Counted from the first letter of the stretch, positions 43,043-52,699 are shown. The stretch: DNA of 64,000 nt from Amycolatopsis endophytica (GCF_013410405.1 NZ_JACCFK010000001.1:2232001-2296000), one strand, 5' to 3'. The notes: generated by a model from the letters alone, not told the origin. A program made the numbers and translations.

Positions 43043-43366
43043 TCAGAGTTCGCTGTGACGGGCCAGTGCCGCATGTGCCTTCGCGATGTCGGCGGCGGAC
43101 GGCTGGAGCGGCACCACGCCCATGGGTGCGTCCCGGAACTGGCTGCCCGGGGTCGTCACGGCTTTCGCGACCAGCCCGAAGTTGATGACTACGCCGTTCG
43201 TGTCGCCCAGTCCGCCCGCGTGGACATAACCGGTCTTGCACCAGATCGCGACGACCGCGGCCGCGTCCCGCGGCGTCGTCCGGACGAACCGGAGCACGGG
43301 CCTGCCGTTGTTCATCTCCGGATCGACGATGGTGACGTAGCTGTCGGCGTCGTCGGGCTCGGCCAT
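43043..43366 (-). CDS. Hypothetical protein, 107 residues
   Basis: A small soluble protein with no recognised family. It begins MAEPDDADSYVTIVDPEMNN and ends with AADIAKAHAALARHSEL. ATG 43366 has GAGGGGG upstream, and the codon third positions are GC-rich as in true genes. It lies 23 bp downstream of a GT-C membrane gene and upstream of the nitroreductase, all on the minus strand, possibly an operon. Confidence 0.6.
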   Translation of the reverse strand: MAEPDDADSYVTIVDPEMNNGRPVLRFVRTTPRDAAAVVAIWCKTGYVHAGGLGDTNGVVINFGLVAKAVTTPGSQFRDAPMGVVPLQPSAADIAKAHAALARHSEL

Positions 43367-43389
43367 GATTCCCCCTCGCGGTTCACGCA

Positions 43390-44592
43390 TCAGATCGCAT
43401 ACTTCCAGACCGTGAGGGCGAACGCGCCGAACCACGCGCTGGCCAGCGCCACGCCCGCGCAGACCCACAGCACGGTGTTCGTCCGCCGCTTCGCCAGCGC
43501 GATCGCCACCGGCACCAGCAGCGTGAACGCGGGCAGCAGCAGCCGTGGCTTGGCGTGCATCAGCGCGCTCGACCCGAGCGCCATCACGAGGATCCCGGCG
43601 GCGTACACCACCAGCGCCGTCTCGCGTCGCGCCAGCAACGCCATGCCGATCAGCGCACCGGCGATCACCGCGACCGTCAGCACGCTCATCGCCGAGTCTG
43701 CGCTGGTCAGGGCGTCGAACACGAACCGCGCCGTCGACGCCCCGCCATCGAACCGGGTTCGCCACCCCTGCCACTCCAGATCGGACCAGGTGGCCAGCTG
43801 GGCCTCGAAACCCGAGTCCGGCCGCACGCGCATGCCGGTCCACCACAGGTAACCGAACAGCCCGGCCGGGGCCAGCGCGAGCGCGACCAGCGGGCGGCCG
43901 CCACCCTCGCGCCGCGCCAGGGCGATCACCGCCACCACCGCGACCGCCACGACCAGCGCGAGCGCCGACGAGCGCACCAGCCCGGCGAACGCGCAGCACA
44001 CGCCCGCCAGCTCCCATCGCCGTTCGAGCAGCGCGACCAGCGTCCACACCGCGAGCGCGCAGAACAGCGCCTCGGTGTAGGCCATGGTCAGGACGACGCT
44101 CATCGGCGTCGCCGCGAACAACGCCACCAGGATGTAACCGGCCCGCCGCGAACCGCCCCGCACCAGGCGCCCCAACCGGGCCAGGCCGTACGCGGTGCAC
44201 AGGCCCGCGGCCAGCGAGACGAGGACCGCCGCCGCCGTGGTCCCGACCGCCGCCGACACCAGCCGCACGAGGAACGGGTACGCGGGGAAGAACGCCCGCG
44301 GCGTGAACGGGTTCGGGTGACCGAGGGCGTCCGTGGTGGGACCCAGTTCGTAGCCGTGCTCGGCGATCCGGAGGTACCACTGGCCGTCCCAGGCGGAGAT
44401 CCCGGCGAGCAGGCTCGTGTCGTGCAGCGCGGCGAAGACCGTGAGCACCGCAACACCGAGAGCCCGCACACCGAGGTAGACGGCCGCGGGCAGCAGGAGT
44501 GCCCTTCGTCTCAACAGCCGGTCCGCGAGGTTTAGCGGCAGGCCAGGGCCCGCTTGAACCGGTCGTGCCGCGGTCTGGCTCGTCGCCCCCAC
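43390..44592 (-). CDS. PIG-V-like GT-C mannosyltransferase family membrane protein
   Basis: A 400-residue polytopic membrane protein with about ten TM helices. The opening loop HDTSLLAGISAWDGQWYLRIAEHGYE carries the WDxxWY-like motif of PIG-V/GT-C enzymes, and NPFTPRAFFPAYPFLVRL follows. Such proteins use polyprenyl-phosphate sugars to extend glycolipids or glycoproteins. GTG 44592. The next divergent gene is ask. A precise acceptor cannot be given. Confidence 0.78.
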   Translation of the reverse strand: MGATSQTAARPVQAGPGLPLNLADRLLRRRALLLPAAVYLGVRALGVAVLTVFAALHDTSLLAGISAWDGQWYLRIAEHGYELGPTTDALGHPNPFTPRAFFPAYPFLVRLVSAAVGTTAAAVLVSLAAGLCTAYGLARLGRLVRGGSRRAGYILVALFAATPMSVVLTMAYTEALFCALAVWTLVALLERRWELAGVCCAFAGLVRSSALALVVAVAVVAVIALARREGGGRPLVALALAPAGLFGYLWWTGMRVRPDSGFEAQLATWSDLEWQGWRTRFDGGASTARFVFDALTSADSAMSVLTVAVIAGALIGMALLARRETALVVYAAGILVMALGSSALMHAKPRLLLPAFTLLVPVAIALAKRRTNTVLWVCAGVALASAWFGAFALTVWKYAI

Positions 44593-44755
44593 ACCTTCGC
44601 CTTTGGCTCAGTTTTGAAAAGTCAGGCAGGAAAGGTTAGTCATTTTCCCACGCGCTTGCCCAGGGGCAGTGGCCGGAGCCACACAACGGGGTGGCCAGGG
44701 CCGCAACCCCCGGTAGGCTCTCCCGAAAGGTGCGAAATAGGAGGTCGGCAGACAA

Positions 44756-46018
44756 GTGGCGCTCGTGGTCCAGAAATACGGCGGTTCGTCGCTGGAGAGC
44801 GCTGATCGCATCAAGCGCGTGGCCGAGCGGATCGTGAACACCAAGAAGGCGGGCAACGACGTGGTCGTCGTCTGTTCCGCGATGGGTGACACCACCGACG
44901 AGTTGCTCGACCTGGCACAGCAGGTCAACCCGGTGCCGCCGGAACGAGAGATGGACATGCTGCTCACCGCGGGCGAGCGCATTTCCAACGCGCTGGTGGC
45001 GATGGCGATTTCGGCACACGGTTTCGAGGCGTGGTCGTTCACCGGTTCCCAGGCGGGCGTCGTTACGACGGGCGTGCACGGCAACGCGCGCATCATCGAC
45101 GTCACGCCCAGCCGCGTCACCGAGGCGCTCGACCAGGGCTACATCGCCCTGGTCGCCGGGTTCCAGGGCGTCTCGCAGGACACCAAGGACATCACCACGC
45201 TCGGCCGCGGTGGATCGGACACCACCGCGGTGGCGCTCGCCGCGGCGCTCGACGCCGACGCGTGCGAGATCTACTCCGATGTGGACGGTGTGTACACCGC
45301 CGACCCGCGGATCGTCCCCAACGCACGCAAACTCGACACCATCCCGTACGAGGAGATGCTCGAACTCGCCGCGAGCGGTTCGAAGATCCTGCACCTGCGC
45401 TCGGTCGAATACGCCCGCCGCTACGGCGTGCCGATGCGCGTCCGTTCGTCCTACAGCGACAAGCCGGGCACCACCGTGGCCGGTTCGATTGAGGAGATCC
45501 CCGTGGAACAAGCGTTGATCACCGGTGTGGCGCACGACCGGTCGGAGGCCAAGGTCACCGTCACCGGGGTGCCCGACCACGCCGGTGCCGCGGCGCGGAT
45601 CTTCCGGGTCATCGCCGCCGCCGAGATCGACATCGACATGGTCCTGCAGAACATCTCCAACACCGCGGGCCGCACCGACATCACCTTCACACTGTCCAAG
45701 GCGAACGGTCCCAAGGCCGTCGCCGAGCTGGAGAAGCTGAAGGGCGAGCTGGAGTTCGACTCCGTGCTCTACGACGACCAGGTCGGCAAGGTGTCGCTGG
45801 TGGGCGCGGGCATGCGCTCGCACCCCGGCGTCACCGCGACCTTCTGCGAGGCGCTGGCCAAGGTCGGCGTCAACATCGAAATCATCAACACCTCGGAGAT
45901 CCGGATCTCGGTCCTGATCCGCGACGCGCAGCTGGACGACGCGGTGCGCGCGATCCACGAGGCGTTCGAACTGGGCGGCGACGAGGAAGCCGTTGTCTAC
46001 GCGGGGAGTGGTCGCTGA
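44756..46018 (+). CDS. ask: Aspartate kinase (alpha subunit)
   Basis: Catalyses ATP-dependent phosphorylation of aspartate, the first step to lysine, threonine, methionine and diaminopimelate. 420 residues. The N-terminal catalytic domain has [20 protein letters not shown] and [19 protein letters not shown]; two ACT domains (from ~265 on) provide feedback control. GTG 44756 with AGGAGGT upstream. A second start at 45503 probably makes the beta subunit. asd follows with a one-base stop/start overlap (TGATG), the classic actinobacterial operon. Confidence 0.95.
   Translation: MALVVQKYGGSSLESADRIKRVAERIVNTKKAGNDVVVVCSAMGDTTDELLDLAQQVNPVPPEREMDMLLTAGERISNALVAMAISAHGFEAWSFTGSQAGVVTTGVHGNARIIDVTPSRVTEALDQGYIALVAGFQGVSQDTKDITTLGRGGSDTTAVALAAALDADACEIYSDVDGVYTADPRIVPNARKLDTIPYEEMLELAASGSKILHLRSVEYARRYGVPMRVRSSYSDKPGTTVAGSIEEIPVEQALITGVAHDRSEAKVTVTGVPDHAGAAARIFRVIAAAEIDIDMVLQNISNTAGRTDITFTLSKANGPKAVAELEKLKGELEFDSVLYDDQVGKVSLVGAGMRSHPGVTATFCEALAKVGVNIEIINTSEIRISVLIRDAQLDDAVRAIHEAFELGGDEEAVVYAGSGR
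45503..46018 (+). CDS. ask: Aspartate kinase beta subunit (in-frame internal start)
   Basis: GTG 45503 (residue 250 of the full protein, [17 protein letters not shown]) has GAGGAG at 45491-45496, 6 nt upstream, a strong ribosome-binding site inside the gene. Translation from here gives a 171-residue protein made of the ACT regulatory domains, as known for lysC-beta in Corynebacterium and ask in related actinomycetes. The two products form an alpha2beta2 enzyme. Confidence 0.78.
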   Translation: MEQALITGVAHDRSEAKVTVTGVPDHAGAAARIFRVIAAAEIDIDMVLQNISNTAGRTDITFTLSKANGPKAVAELEKLKGELEFDSVLYDDQVGKVSLVGAGMRSHPGVTATFCEALAKVGVNIEIINTSEIRISVLIRDAQLDDAVRAIHEAFELGGDEEAVVYAGSGR

Positions 46019-47085
46019 TGGCACCCACATTGGCTCTGGTCGGCGCGACCGGTGCGGTCGGCACCGTCATGATCGACATCATCAACGGGCGCGAAAGCGT
46101 GCCGTGGGGCGAGATCCGCCTGATCGCCTCGCCGCGGTCGGCAGGCAAGAAGATCACCGTGCGCGGCGAGGAACTGACCGTCATCGCGCTGTCCCCGGAG
46201 GCGTTCGACGGCGTCGACGTCGCGATGTTCGACGTGCCGGACGAGATCTCCGCCGAGTGGGCGCCGGTCGCGGCCGAGCGTGGCGCGGTCGCGGTCGACA
46301 ACTCCGGCGCGTTCCGGATGGACGACGAGGTGCCGCTGGTGGTGCCCGAGGTCAACGCCGACAAGACGCGTGAGCGGCCGCGCGGCATCATCGCGAACCC
46401 GAACTGCACGACGCTGTCGATGATGGCGGCACTGGGTGCGCTGCACCGCGAGTTCGGCCTGACCGAGCTGGTCGTCGCGTCCTACCAGGCGGCCTCCGGG
46501 GCGGGCCAGCCCGGCATCGACCGGTTGCAGGCCGAACTGGCCGCGGTGTCCGGCAAGGGCCTCGGCGCGAAGGCCGGTGACGTGCGGGCCGAGCTGGAGG
46601 GCGCCGGTCTGTCGCTTTCGGACACTCCGTTCGCCGGGACCCCGCTGGCGTTGAACGTCGTTCCCGCCGCCGGTTCCTACAAGGGCGACGGCTGGTTCTC
46701 CGAGGAGCTGAAAGTCCGCAACGAATCGCGGAAGATTCTCGGCATTCCGGACCTCAAGGTGTCCGCGACCTGCGTCCGCGTCCCGGTCGTCACCACCCAC
46801 TCGCTGGCGGTGCACGCGACCTTCGCGCGTGAGGTGACGGTCGAGGCCGCGCACAAGGTGTTCGAGGCCCAGCAGTCGATCGTGCTGGTCGACGACCCGG
46901 AGAACGGGAAGTTCCCGAGCCCGGCCGAGGTCGTCGGCGGTGACCCGACCTTCGTGGGCCGGGTGCGGCAGGCGCTGGACTTCCCGAACACGCTGGACTT
47001 CTTCGTGTGCGGCGACAACCTGCGCAAGGGCGCGGCGTTGAACACGTACGAAATCGCGGAGAAGCTGGCTCCCGAGTTCGAGTGA
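46018..47085 (+). CDS. asd: Aspartate-semialdehyde dehydrogenase
   Basis: Reduces aspartyl phosphate to aspartate semialdehyde with NADPH. A 355-residue enzyme. The N-terminal nucleotide motif is [12 protein letters not shown], the catalytic cysteine lies in NPNCTTLSM, and [14 protein letters not shown] follows. The C-terminal [11 protein letters not shown] segment is present. ATG 46018 overlaps the ask stop codon by one base. Slightly longer than the common ~340 residues because of a loop near 305-320. Confidence 0.95.
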   Translation: MAPTLALVGATGAVGTVMIDIINGRESVPWGEIRLIASPRSAGKKITVRGEELTVIALSPEAFDGVDVAMFDVPDEISAEWAPVAAERGAVAVDNSGAFRMDDEVPLVVPEVNADKTRERPRGIIANPNCTTLSMMAALGALHREFGLTELVVASYQAASGAGQPGIDRLQAELAAVSGKGLGAKAGDVRAELEGAGLSLSDTPFAGTPLALNVVPAAGSYKGDGWFSEELKVRNESRKILGIPDLKVSATCVRVPVVTTHSLAVHATFAREVTVEAAHKVFEAQQSIVLVDDPENGKFPSPAEVVGGDPTFVGRVRQALDFPNTLDFFVCGDNLRKGAALNTYEIAEKLAPEFE

Positions 47086-47214
47086 TCAAATACGCAGAGT
47101 TGCCCTGACCGTCCCGAAATCACCCGATGGAGAGACGACTTTTCCCGGTTCTGACCTGAATGCGCTTCTAGGGTGGGCGCTGTCAATGGCAGGGGAAACG
47201 TCGGGGAGCTCGCG

Positions 47215-49551
47215 GTGGCAAGGCATGTCCTGGCCGCGTTGGTGTGCGCGGTGGCGCTGCTCGGGATGAGCGCGCCGCTGCTCGTCGCGAGCGCGGACGA
47301 CACCGACGGTCCGCTCACGGTGCGGGTCGTCCGGGGTGAGGCAGGGGTCGGCGGCATTCTGGTGGTCGCCACCGACCCCAGCGGCGCCAGCGTCAGCGGC
47401 GTCACCGGACCGGACGGCGCCGCGCAGCTGGCCACCGCCCCGCTGTCCGGCGGGAAGTACCGGGTCGACGCCTCGATCCCGGCGTCGATGTCCGACCTCA
47501 AACCGGCCGCCGAGGACGCGAACCGGGCCAGTCTGACCGAGTTCGTCGACGTCAGCGGCGGCAAGGCGGTGACGCTGACGATGGGCGTCGGCGCCATGGA
47601 CGGGCCCGTCCAGCTGGGCGACCGGACCTGGTTCGACACCGACGGCGACGGCGTCCAGGACGGCGACGAGCCGCCGCTGCCCGGCGTGAAGGTGCAGCTA
47701 CTCGCCTGCGACGGCGGCGGTGCGCCGCTGGCGGAGAAGACCACCGACGGCGCCGGGCGCTACCTGTTCGGCCCGGCCGAGGGACTCCAGCCCAACACCT
47801 GCTACACCGTGCGCTTCGACTTCGGCGGCGTGAACACCGCGGCGCTGCCCGGTTCCCCGCCCGTCGACGGTCTCAAGTGGACCACCCCGCGCACGGGTGA
47901 CCAGTCACTCGACTCCGATGTGGACCCATCGGCGGCCACGGTGCGGGTCACGGTCGGTCCGCCCGGATCGGTGGACCACACCGTCGACGCGGGCGTGGTC
48001 GGCGGGCTCAACCGCGTCGGCGACGTGGTGTGGGCCGACGTCAACCGCAACGGCCTGCAGGACCCGGGCGAACCGGGCATCGCCGACATCGGGGTGCGGC
48101 TGCAGAAGGCGGACGGCACCCCGGTCGCGGGCACCAGCACCGGCCCGCATGGGCAGTACGCCTTCTCGCACCTGCCCGACGGCGCCTACCAGGTCTGCTT
48201 CGACACCGCGGAGCTCCCGCCCCAGTACGGCGACTACCAGCTCACGAAGCCGCGCGCGGGCAACCCCGGTCAGGACTCCGCGCCCGACCCGGCCACCGGC
48301 TGCACCGCGCCGACCGAGCTGAAACCGGACCGCACCCAGGACCTCACGCTGGACGCCGGCCTCGCCCCGCCGGTCAACCGCATCGCCGCGCTGGTGTGGC
48401 AGGACGACGACGGCGACGGCCAGGCCGGTGCGATCGAGCCCGGCATCGCCGGGGTGCCGGTCAAGCTGCGCAGCGAGGACGGCACGCAGTTCGCGATGAC
48501 CACCACCGGACCGGACGGGCGCTACGCCTTCGACGACCTGCCGTCTGGCTCGTTCGCGGTGTGCTTCGACCTGGCCAACCTGCCGCCCTCCGCCGCCGAC
48601 TTCACGCCGGTGCCCAAGAGCGCGGCCTCCGGCGCCGACCCGGCGACCGGCTGCACGTCCGTGGTCACGCTCGGCCTCGGCAAACGCGAGGAAACCACGC
48701 TCAACGTCGGTCTGGCCGCGCCGCCCAACCGCATCGGCGACCGCGTGTGGACCGACACGAACCGCAATGGCATCGCCGACGCGGCCGAGTCCGGGCCGAG
48801 CGGGGTGCCGGTCAAGCTGCTCCGCGCGGACGGCACCGAGGAGAGCACGACGACGACCGGCGCGGACGGGCAGTACCGCTTCTCCGGAATGCCGGACGGC
48901 ACCTACCAGGTGTGCGTGGACCGTGCCGCGCTGCCGTCCCCGGTCACCGGCTACCAGTTCACGCGCCCGCGCGCCGGCGAGTCCACGAAGGACTCCGATG
49001 TGGACCTGGCGACCGGCTGCACCAGGCCGGTTTCGGTCGGCGTGGGGAGCAGGGAGGACAACACCGTCGGTGTCGGGTTGCTCCCGGCCCGCAACCGGGT
49101 CGGTGACCTGCTGTGGGTCGACCGCGACGGCAACGGCGCCCAGGACCCGGACGAGCCGGGTGCGGCGGGGGTCGCGGTGACGATGACGGACACCGAGGGC
49201 AGGCCCGTCGCCACGACGCGGACCGCCGCGGACGGCTCCTATCTGCTCGACGACCTGCCCGACGGCACCTACCGGGTGTGCTTCGACCTGGGCGAGGCAT
49301 ACCGCGACTTCCGGCTCGCCGCGGGCGAGGACGGGTGCGCGGGCCCGGTGAACGTCGGGCCGAAGCCGCACGAGGACCTGTCCGTGCGCGTCGCGCTGGT
49401 CAGCGGCAACCCCGCGGTGGTGCCCGCGGCGCAGGAGTCGTCGAGCGGCGGCGGTGGCTTCCCGGTCGGCTGGGTCCTGTTCGGCGTCGTCGCCGCGTTC
49501 GGGCTGGTCGTCGGGGTGCGTTGGTGGAAGGCTGCCGGACAGGACGAGTGA
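47215..49551 (+). CDS. Secreted surface protein with five SdrD B-like repeats
   Basis: A 778-residue exported protein. A signal peptide (~30 residues) is followed by a Cna_B-like N-domain and five SdrD B-type repeats of ~110-120 residues, each beginning (N)R-x-G-D-x-x-W-x-D-x-D/N-x-N/D-G-x-Q, e.g. NRVGDVVWADVNRNGLQDPGEPG and NRIGDRVWTDTNRNG. The Asp/Asn-rich loops are probable calcium sites. The C-terminus has a Gly/Ser linker, a TM helix (VGWVLFGVVAAFGLVVGV) and a basic tail, but no LPxTG, so it is membrane-anchored. GTG 47215 with GGGGAG upstream; a longer frame to 47173 is less likely. Likely an adhesive or rigid stalk on the surface. Confidence 0.83.
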   Translation: MARHVLAALVCAVALLGMSAPLLVASADDTDGPLTVRVVRGEAGVGGILVVATDPSGASVSGVTGPDGAAQLATAPLSGGKYRVDASIPASMSDLKPAAEDANRASLTEFVDVSGGKAVTLTMGVGAMDGPVQLGDRTWFDTDGDGVQDGDEPPLPGVKVQLLACDGGGAPLAEKTTDGAGRYLFGPAEGLQPNTCYTVRFDFGGVNTAALPGSPPVDGLKWTTPRTGDQSLDSDVDPSAATVRVTVGPPGSVDHTVDAGVVGGLNRVGDVVWADVNRNGLQDPGEPGIADIGVRLQKADGTPVAGTSTGPHGQYAFSHLPDGAYQVCFDTAELPPQYGDYQLTKPRAGNPGQDSAPDPATGCTAPTELKPDRTQDLTLDAGLAPPVNRIAALVWQDDDGDGQAGAIEPGIAGVPVKLRSEDGTQFAMTTTGPDGRYAFDDLPSGSFAVCFDLANLPPSAADFTPVPKSAASGADPATGCTSVVTLGLGKREETTLNVGLAAPPNRIGDRVWTDTNRNGIADAAESGPSGVPVKLLRADGTEESTTTTGADGQYRFSGMPDGTYQVCVDRAALPSPVTGYQFTRPRAGESTKDSDVDLATGCTRPVSVGVGSREDNTVGVGLLPARNRVGDLLWVDRDGNGAQDPDEPGAAGVAVTMTDTEGRPVATTRTAADGSYLLDDLPDGTYRVCFDLGEAYRDFRLAAGEDGCAGPVNVGPKPHEDLSVRVALVSGNPAVVPAAQESSSGGGGFPVGWVLFGVVAAFGLVVGVRWWKAAGQDE

Positions 49552-49569
49552 CCCGGTAGTTTGGGCGAT

Positions 49570-49923
49570 ATGAGAACTGCGCGGGTGCTCGGAATGGTCG
49601 GGATCGCGGTCGTGCTGGCCGGATGTGCGGAAGCCGCCGAGACGGCGGACCGGGCCAGTGCCTGCGCGCAGGCGCTCGGGCTGGCGAACCTGAACCCCAA
49701 CGCCACGGCGCAGGAGGTGGCCGACCAGGCCCAGCAGAAGGCAGGCGAGCTGCGGGACCTCGGCAACCAGGTCGCCGACCAGACGCTCAAGGAGAACCTG
49801 TTCGCCATCGCCGACTCCTACGTCGCGCTGGAGCAGCGCAAGTCGCAGGGCCTGTCCGACGTCAACGACTGGATCCAGACCAACGCGGCCAACCTGGACC
49901 GGTTGCGTCAGGCCTGCACGTAG
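49570..49923 (+). CDS. Small putative lipoprotein
   Basis: A 117-residue protein with an N-terminal signal ending in lipobox VVLAGC. The mature part is helical and rich in Ala/Gln (TAQEVADQAQQKAGELRDLGNQV), possibly a coiled coil. ATG 49570, with an in-frame TTG 9 nt earlier as an alternative. It follows the surface-protein gene by 18 bp and may be co-transcribed with it. Its last 16 bp overlap the convergent PH-domain gene. No family recognised. Confidence 0.7.
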   Translation: MRTARVLGMVGIAVVLAGCAEAAETADRASACAQALGLANLNPNATAQEVADQAQQKAGELRDLGNQVADQTLKENLFAIADSYVALEQRKSQGLSDVNDWIQTNAANLDRLRQACT

Positions 49924-51401
49924 GCGGTCCCCGCCGGCTGCGTGAATGCGCTTTCCCACGCGGGTGCCAGGAATTCGGTGAGGATCCCGGGTGCCGCGGT
50001 CTCGGCGAACTCCTCGGCGTGTGCGGTGTCCAGGTCCGGAATGCGGTAGCCCTGCTCGCCCGCGGCCACCGCCGCGGTGAGGGTGACCAGACCTGCCCGG
50101 CGGGTGAACGGGGACGAGGTGAAGGTCCAGGCGACGACCCCGGACCGCTGCAGGGCCGTGGTCCGGCGGGTGAACGTGCCGGCGCGGGCGATCAGGAACT
50201 CCTCGTCGAAGCCGTGCCCGAGGTTGCGGTAGGCGTCGCGGGCCAGCCAGGCCGTGACCGGTGTCGCGAGCGCCAGGAACGCGGCGCCGCCGAGGAGGTA
50301 ACCGGGACCGAACACCACGCCCGGGACGACCATCGCGGCGGTGAGCGGCAGAACCACGAAGAGCATTCCGCGCCGGAACCGGCGACGCCGCGCGACCGGC
50401 GGGTGCGGGATCAGCGTGCGGCCGAACACGGCGTGCCCTGCGACCCGCCGCACCACTCGCAGCGCTTCGGCCAGCGGCGCGGGAGGCAGGACAGCACTGC
50501 GGTGCCGGGTTTCGTCCTCGTCACCGAGGCCGCCCGCGACCGCGGAGACCTTCGCGCCGCCACCCGCGCGCAGCGGAAGCGGTTCGGCCAGCTGCACCCC
50601 GCGCAGCCGCGCCCGGTCCATCGTTACCGAGCGCGTCGTGAACAGGCCCCGGCGCACTCCCAGCGCACCCGCACCCGTCCACTCGACGCGAAAGCGCCAC
50701 CAGTTCTCGATGTACAGCGCGACCGCGCCGGCGCTACCGAGCATGAGGATTCCCAGCAGCAGCACTGGGATCGTGAGCCACAGCGCGCTGGCGCCGAAAG
50801 CGGAAAACGCTTCCCGCACGACGCCGATCCGCCACGGCTCGATGCCGAAACCGTCCAGCACGCGGTACAGCGAACCGGCCGCGACGAACACCCCGCCGAC
50901 CGCCCAGAAGGTCAGTGGCGCGTACCGGATCCACCGCGGGTTCCACGTCGCGAGCACCGGCTCGTCCGACGGTTCGGGGCGCGCCAGCCGCGCCCGCAGC
51001 GCCTCCGCCGCGGGCCGGTCGAGCGCGTCCAGCCGCAGTTCACCCTCGCCCGCGGTGCCGACGCGGACGACGACCAGCCCGAGCACGCGGTGGACCGGCG
51101 GGGCGGTGAGGTCGACGTTGCGGATCCTGGTCAGCGGGACCTTCCGCACGTGGCGGGTGAACAGCCCGGACACGAGTTCGAACGCGTCGCCGGTGACCCG
51201 GTACCGAGTGACGCGGCGGCGGAGCATGCCGCACGCGGTGATCACGGCGAACACGATCGCGATCGTCCCCAGGGTGATCCACATCTGGGGATTGCCGCGG
51301 CCGCCGGTCGCCAGCAGGGTCAGCGCGGCCGACCCCAGCGGGGCGGCGAGCCACGCGTTGTCGACAAGGAGGCTTCTCGGGTGCGGACGCTGCCAGGTCA
51401 T
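49908..51401 (-). CDS. YdbT-like membrane protein with bacterial PH domains (bPH2)
   Basis: A 497-residue membrane protein with three bacterial PH (YdbS/YdbT) domains separated by paired TM helices. The first domain has RRRVTRYRVTGDAFELVSGLFTR and VRKVPLTRIRNVDLTA; a second has FRVEWTGAGALGVRRGLFTTR with RARLRGVQLAEPLPLR. The last, in EEFLIARAGTFTRRT, is more diverged. ATG 51401 overlaps the stop of the upstream YdbS-like gene. YdbS/YdbT pairs help resist certain bacteriocins in Bacillus; the function here is uncertain. Confidence 0.82.
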   Translation of the reverse strand: MTWQRPHPRSLLVDNAWLAAPLGSAALTLLATGGRGNPQMWITLGTIAIVFAVITACGMLRRRVTRYRVTGDAFELVSGLFTRHVRKVPLTRIRNVDLTAPPVHRVLGLVVVRVGTAGEGELRLDALDRPAAEALRARLARPEPSDEPVLATWNPRWIRYAPLTFWAVGGVFVAAGSLYRVLDGFGIEPWRIGVVREAFSAFGASALWLTIPVLLLGILMLGSAGAVALYIENWWRFRVEWTGAGALGVRRGLFTTRSVTMDRARLRGVQLAEPLPLRAGGGAKVSAVAGGLGDEDETRHRSAVLPPAPLAEALRVVRRVAGHAVFGRTLIPHPPVARRRRFRRGMLFVVLPLTAAMVVPGVVFGPGYLLGGAAFLALATPVTAWLARDAYRNLGHGFDEEFLIARAGTFTRRTTALQRSGVVAWTFTSSPFTRRAGLVTLTAAVAAGEQGYRIPDLDTAHAEEFAETAAPGILTEFLAPAWESAFTQPAGTAYVQA

Positions 51402-51901
51402 GTCGCCTCCCCGGGCACGGCCTGGGCGGCTTCGCCGATGCGGGCGGCGATCTGCTCGGCGTCCTCGTCCGACAGGCCGGCGATCTTGACGTTCCCGGCC
51501 GTCGACGCCGTCGTGACGACTATGGTGGCCAGCCCGAAGGACTGCTGGACCGGCCCGCGCACGACGTCGACCGTCTGCACGCGCGACAGCGGGGCGATCC
51601 GCCGCCGCTGCCAGAACCAGCCGCTCGCCGCGTAGACGGCGAACTCGCCCAGCTCCCACGCGTGCACCCGGTACCGCCACCGCGGCATCACGGTCAGGTA
51701 GGCGATGGCGGGCAGCACCAGCGTCACCAGCAGCAGCGGACCGAGCCAGACCAGCGCGCCGGGGAAGAACAGCAGCGCCAGGATCGCCAGCGTCAGCGCG
51801 GTCAGCAGCGCCGGGCCGGACAGCACCAGCAGGGCCTGCACGGTCCACCAGCGGCGGGCCGCCGGGTGCACCCCGTGCCGTGGTGGCCGTAACCGGTTCA
51901 C
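51398..51901 (-). CDS. YdbS-like membrane protein with a bacterial PH domain
   Basis: A 167-residue protein with two TM helices (~22-66) followed by one bPH2 domain: MPRWRYRVHAWELGEFAVYAASGWFWQRRR and APLSRVQTVDVVRGPVQQSFG. GTG 51901. It is coupled to the YdbT-like gene by a 4-nt overlap. The 47-bp upstream gap to tetR contains two palindromes that may regulate the pair. Confidence 0.82.
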   Translation of the reverse strand: MNRLRPPRHGVHPAARRWWTVQALLVLSGPALLTALTLAILALLFFPGALVWLGPLLLVTLVLPAIAYLTVMPRWRYRVHAWELGEFAVYAASGWFWQRRRIAPLSRVQTVDVVRGPVQQSFGLATIVVTTASTAGNVKIAGLSDEDAEQIAARIGEAAQAVPGEAT

Positions 51902-51911
51902 GAGTCCCCCG

Positions 51912-51960
51912 TTTCCAAGTCATCTGTCTGGAAAACGAGGTTAGCAAGTCAGTTGACTTG
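51912..51960. promoter_or_regulatory. Two CAAGTCA-type palindromes before ydbS-ydbT
   Basis: CAAGTCA-gt-TGACTTG (51945-51960, 7-bp arms) and a degenerate copy 30 bp away, CCAAGTCA-tc-TGTCTGG, itself within TTTCCA-N11-TGGAAA (51912-51934). They lie at the promoter of the PH-domain operon, and the first overlaps the tetR stop codon. The binding protein is unknown. Confidence 0.55.
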
Positions 51961-52551
51961 AATCAACAGCCGGTCGAGGTAGCGGTCCATCAGCGCGACC
52001 GTCTGCTCGGCGGTGAGGGCGCCGAGGTGGAAGTCGGACCGCAGACCCTGCGCCAGCGCGATGAGCAGGGCGGCCTCCTCGGCCGGGTCGCAGTCCGCGG
52101 ACAGGTCGCCGGAGCGGATGGCCAGCGCGACGATGCCTTCGAGAGTGTTCCGCAGGCCCGCGGCCTGTCGCGTGGCGAAGTCGCGCAGGGACTCGTTGCG
52201 GGCGGATTCGAGGAGGAAACTGAGCTGCATCAGGCTGCCGGCCTCGGCGCGGTCGTCGATCGGCACCATCTCGTGGGCGATCGCGCGGAGCCGGGCCCGC
52301 GGCGTCGGTTCGGCGAGGGTCATCATCCGCGCGGCGACACGTTCCACGTTCTTGCGGCCCATGAACTCCATGGCGAAGATCATCATCTCGTCGCGGTTGG
52401 CGAAGTAGTGCTGGAGCTGGCCCAGCGAAATCCCGGCCTCCGTGGCGACCTCGCGCAGGCTCACCCTGTCCAGCCCGCGTGCTTCGGCCACCCGCCACAG
52501 CGCCCGGGCGATCGCCGTTTTCCGCGCCTCGTGGTCCACCTGTCTGGGCAC
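51949..52551 (-). CDS. TetR-family regulator (TetR_C_6/BetI type)
   Basis: A 200-residue regulator. The N-terminal HTH (VSLREVATEAGISLGQLQHYFANRDEMM, ~30-57) is close to BetI-type members, and the C-terminal domain has DRYLDRLLIQ at the end. GTG 52551. It is divergent from an aldo/keto reductase gene and shares a 148-bp region with a palindrome at its -10 box; it probably represses itself and that gene. The ligand is unknown. Confidence 0.85.
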   Translation of the reverse strand: MPRQVDHEARKTAIARALWRVAEARGLDRVSLREVATEAGISLGQLQHYFANRDEMMIFAMEFMGRKNVERVAARMMTLAEPTPRARLRAIAHEMVPIDDRAEAGSLMQLSFLLESARNESLRDFATRQAAGLRNTLEGIVALAIRSGDLSADCDPAEEAALLIALAQGLRSDFHLGALTAEQTVALMDRYLDRLLIQVN

Positions 52552-52563
52552 CCGATCCCCTTT

Positions 52564-52587
52564 CCAATACGAGCGACCCAGTATAGG
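52564..52587. promoter_or_regulatory. Palindrome over the tetR promoter
   Basis: CCAATAC-N10-GTATAGG (6 of 7 arm positions match). On the minus strand it covers TATACT, a good -10 box for tetR. This is where autorepression would act. Confidence 0.5.
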
Positions 52588-52699
52588 TGGGCCACCGGGC
52601 GTGGGTGTCCCCGCGACTCCTAGGATCGACTGGGAACTGCCTGCTCCTTCGCCGCGCGGGCATCGTGGAGTTCAGCAGGAAATCCAGGAGGGAAGTTCC

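Noticed and set aside
47905..49959. A 684-codon minus-strand frame opposite the SdrD-B-repeat gene
   Set aside because: Its apparent repeats mirror the real repeats of the plus-strand gene. Composition is that of an antisense shadow.
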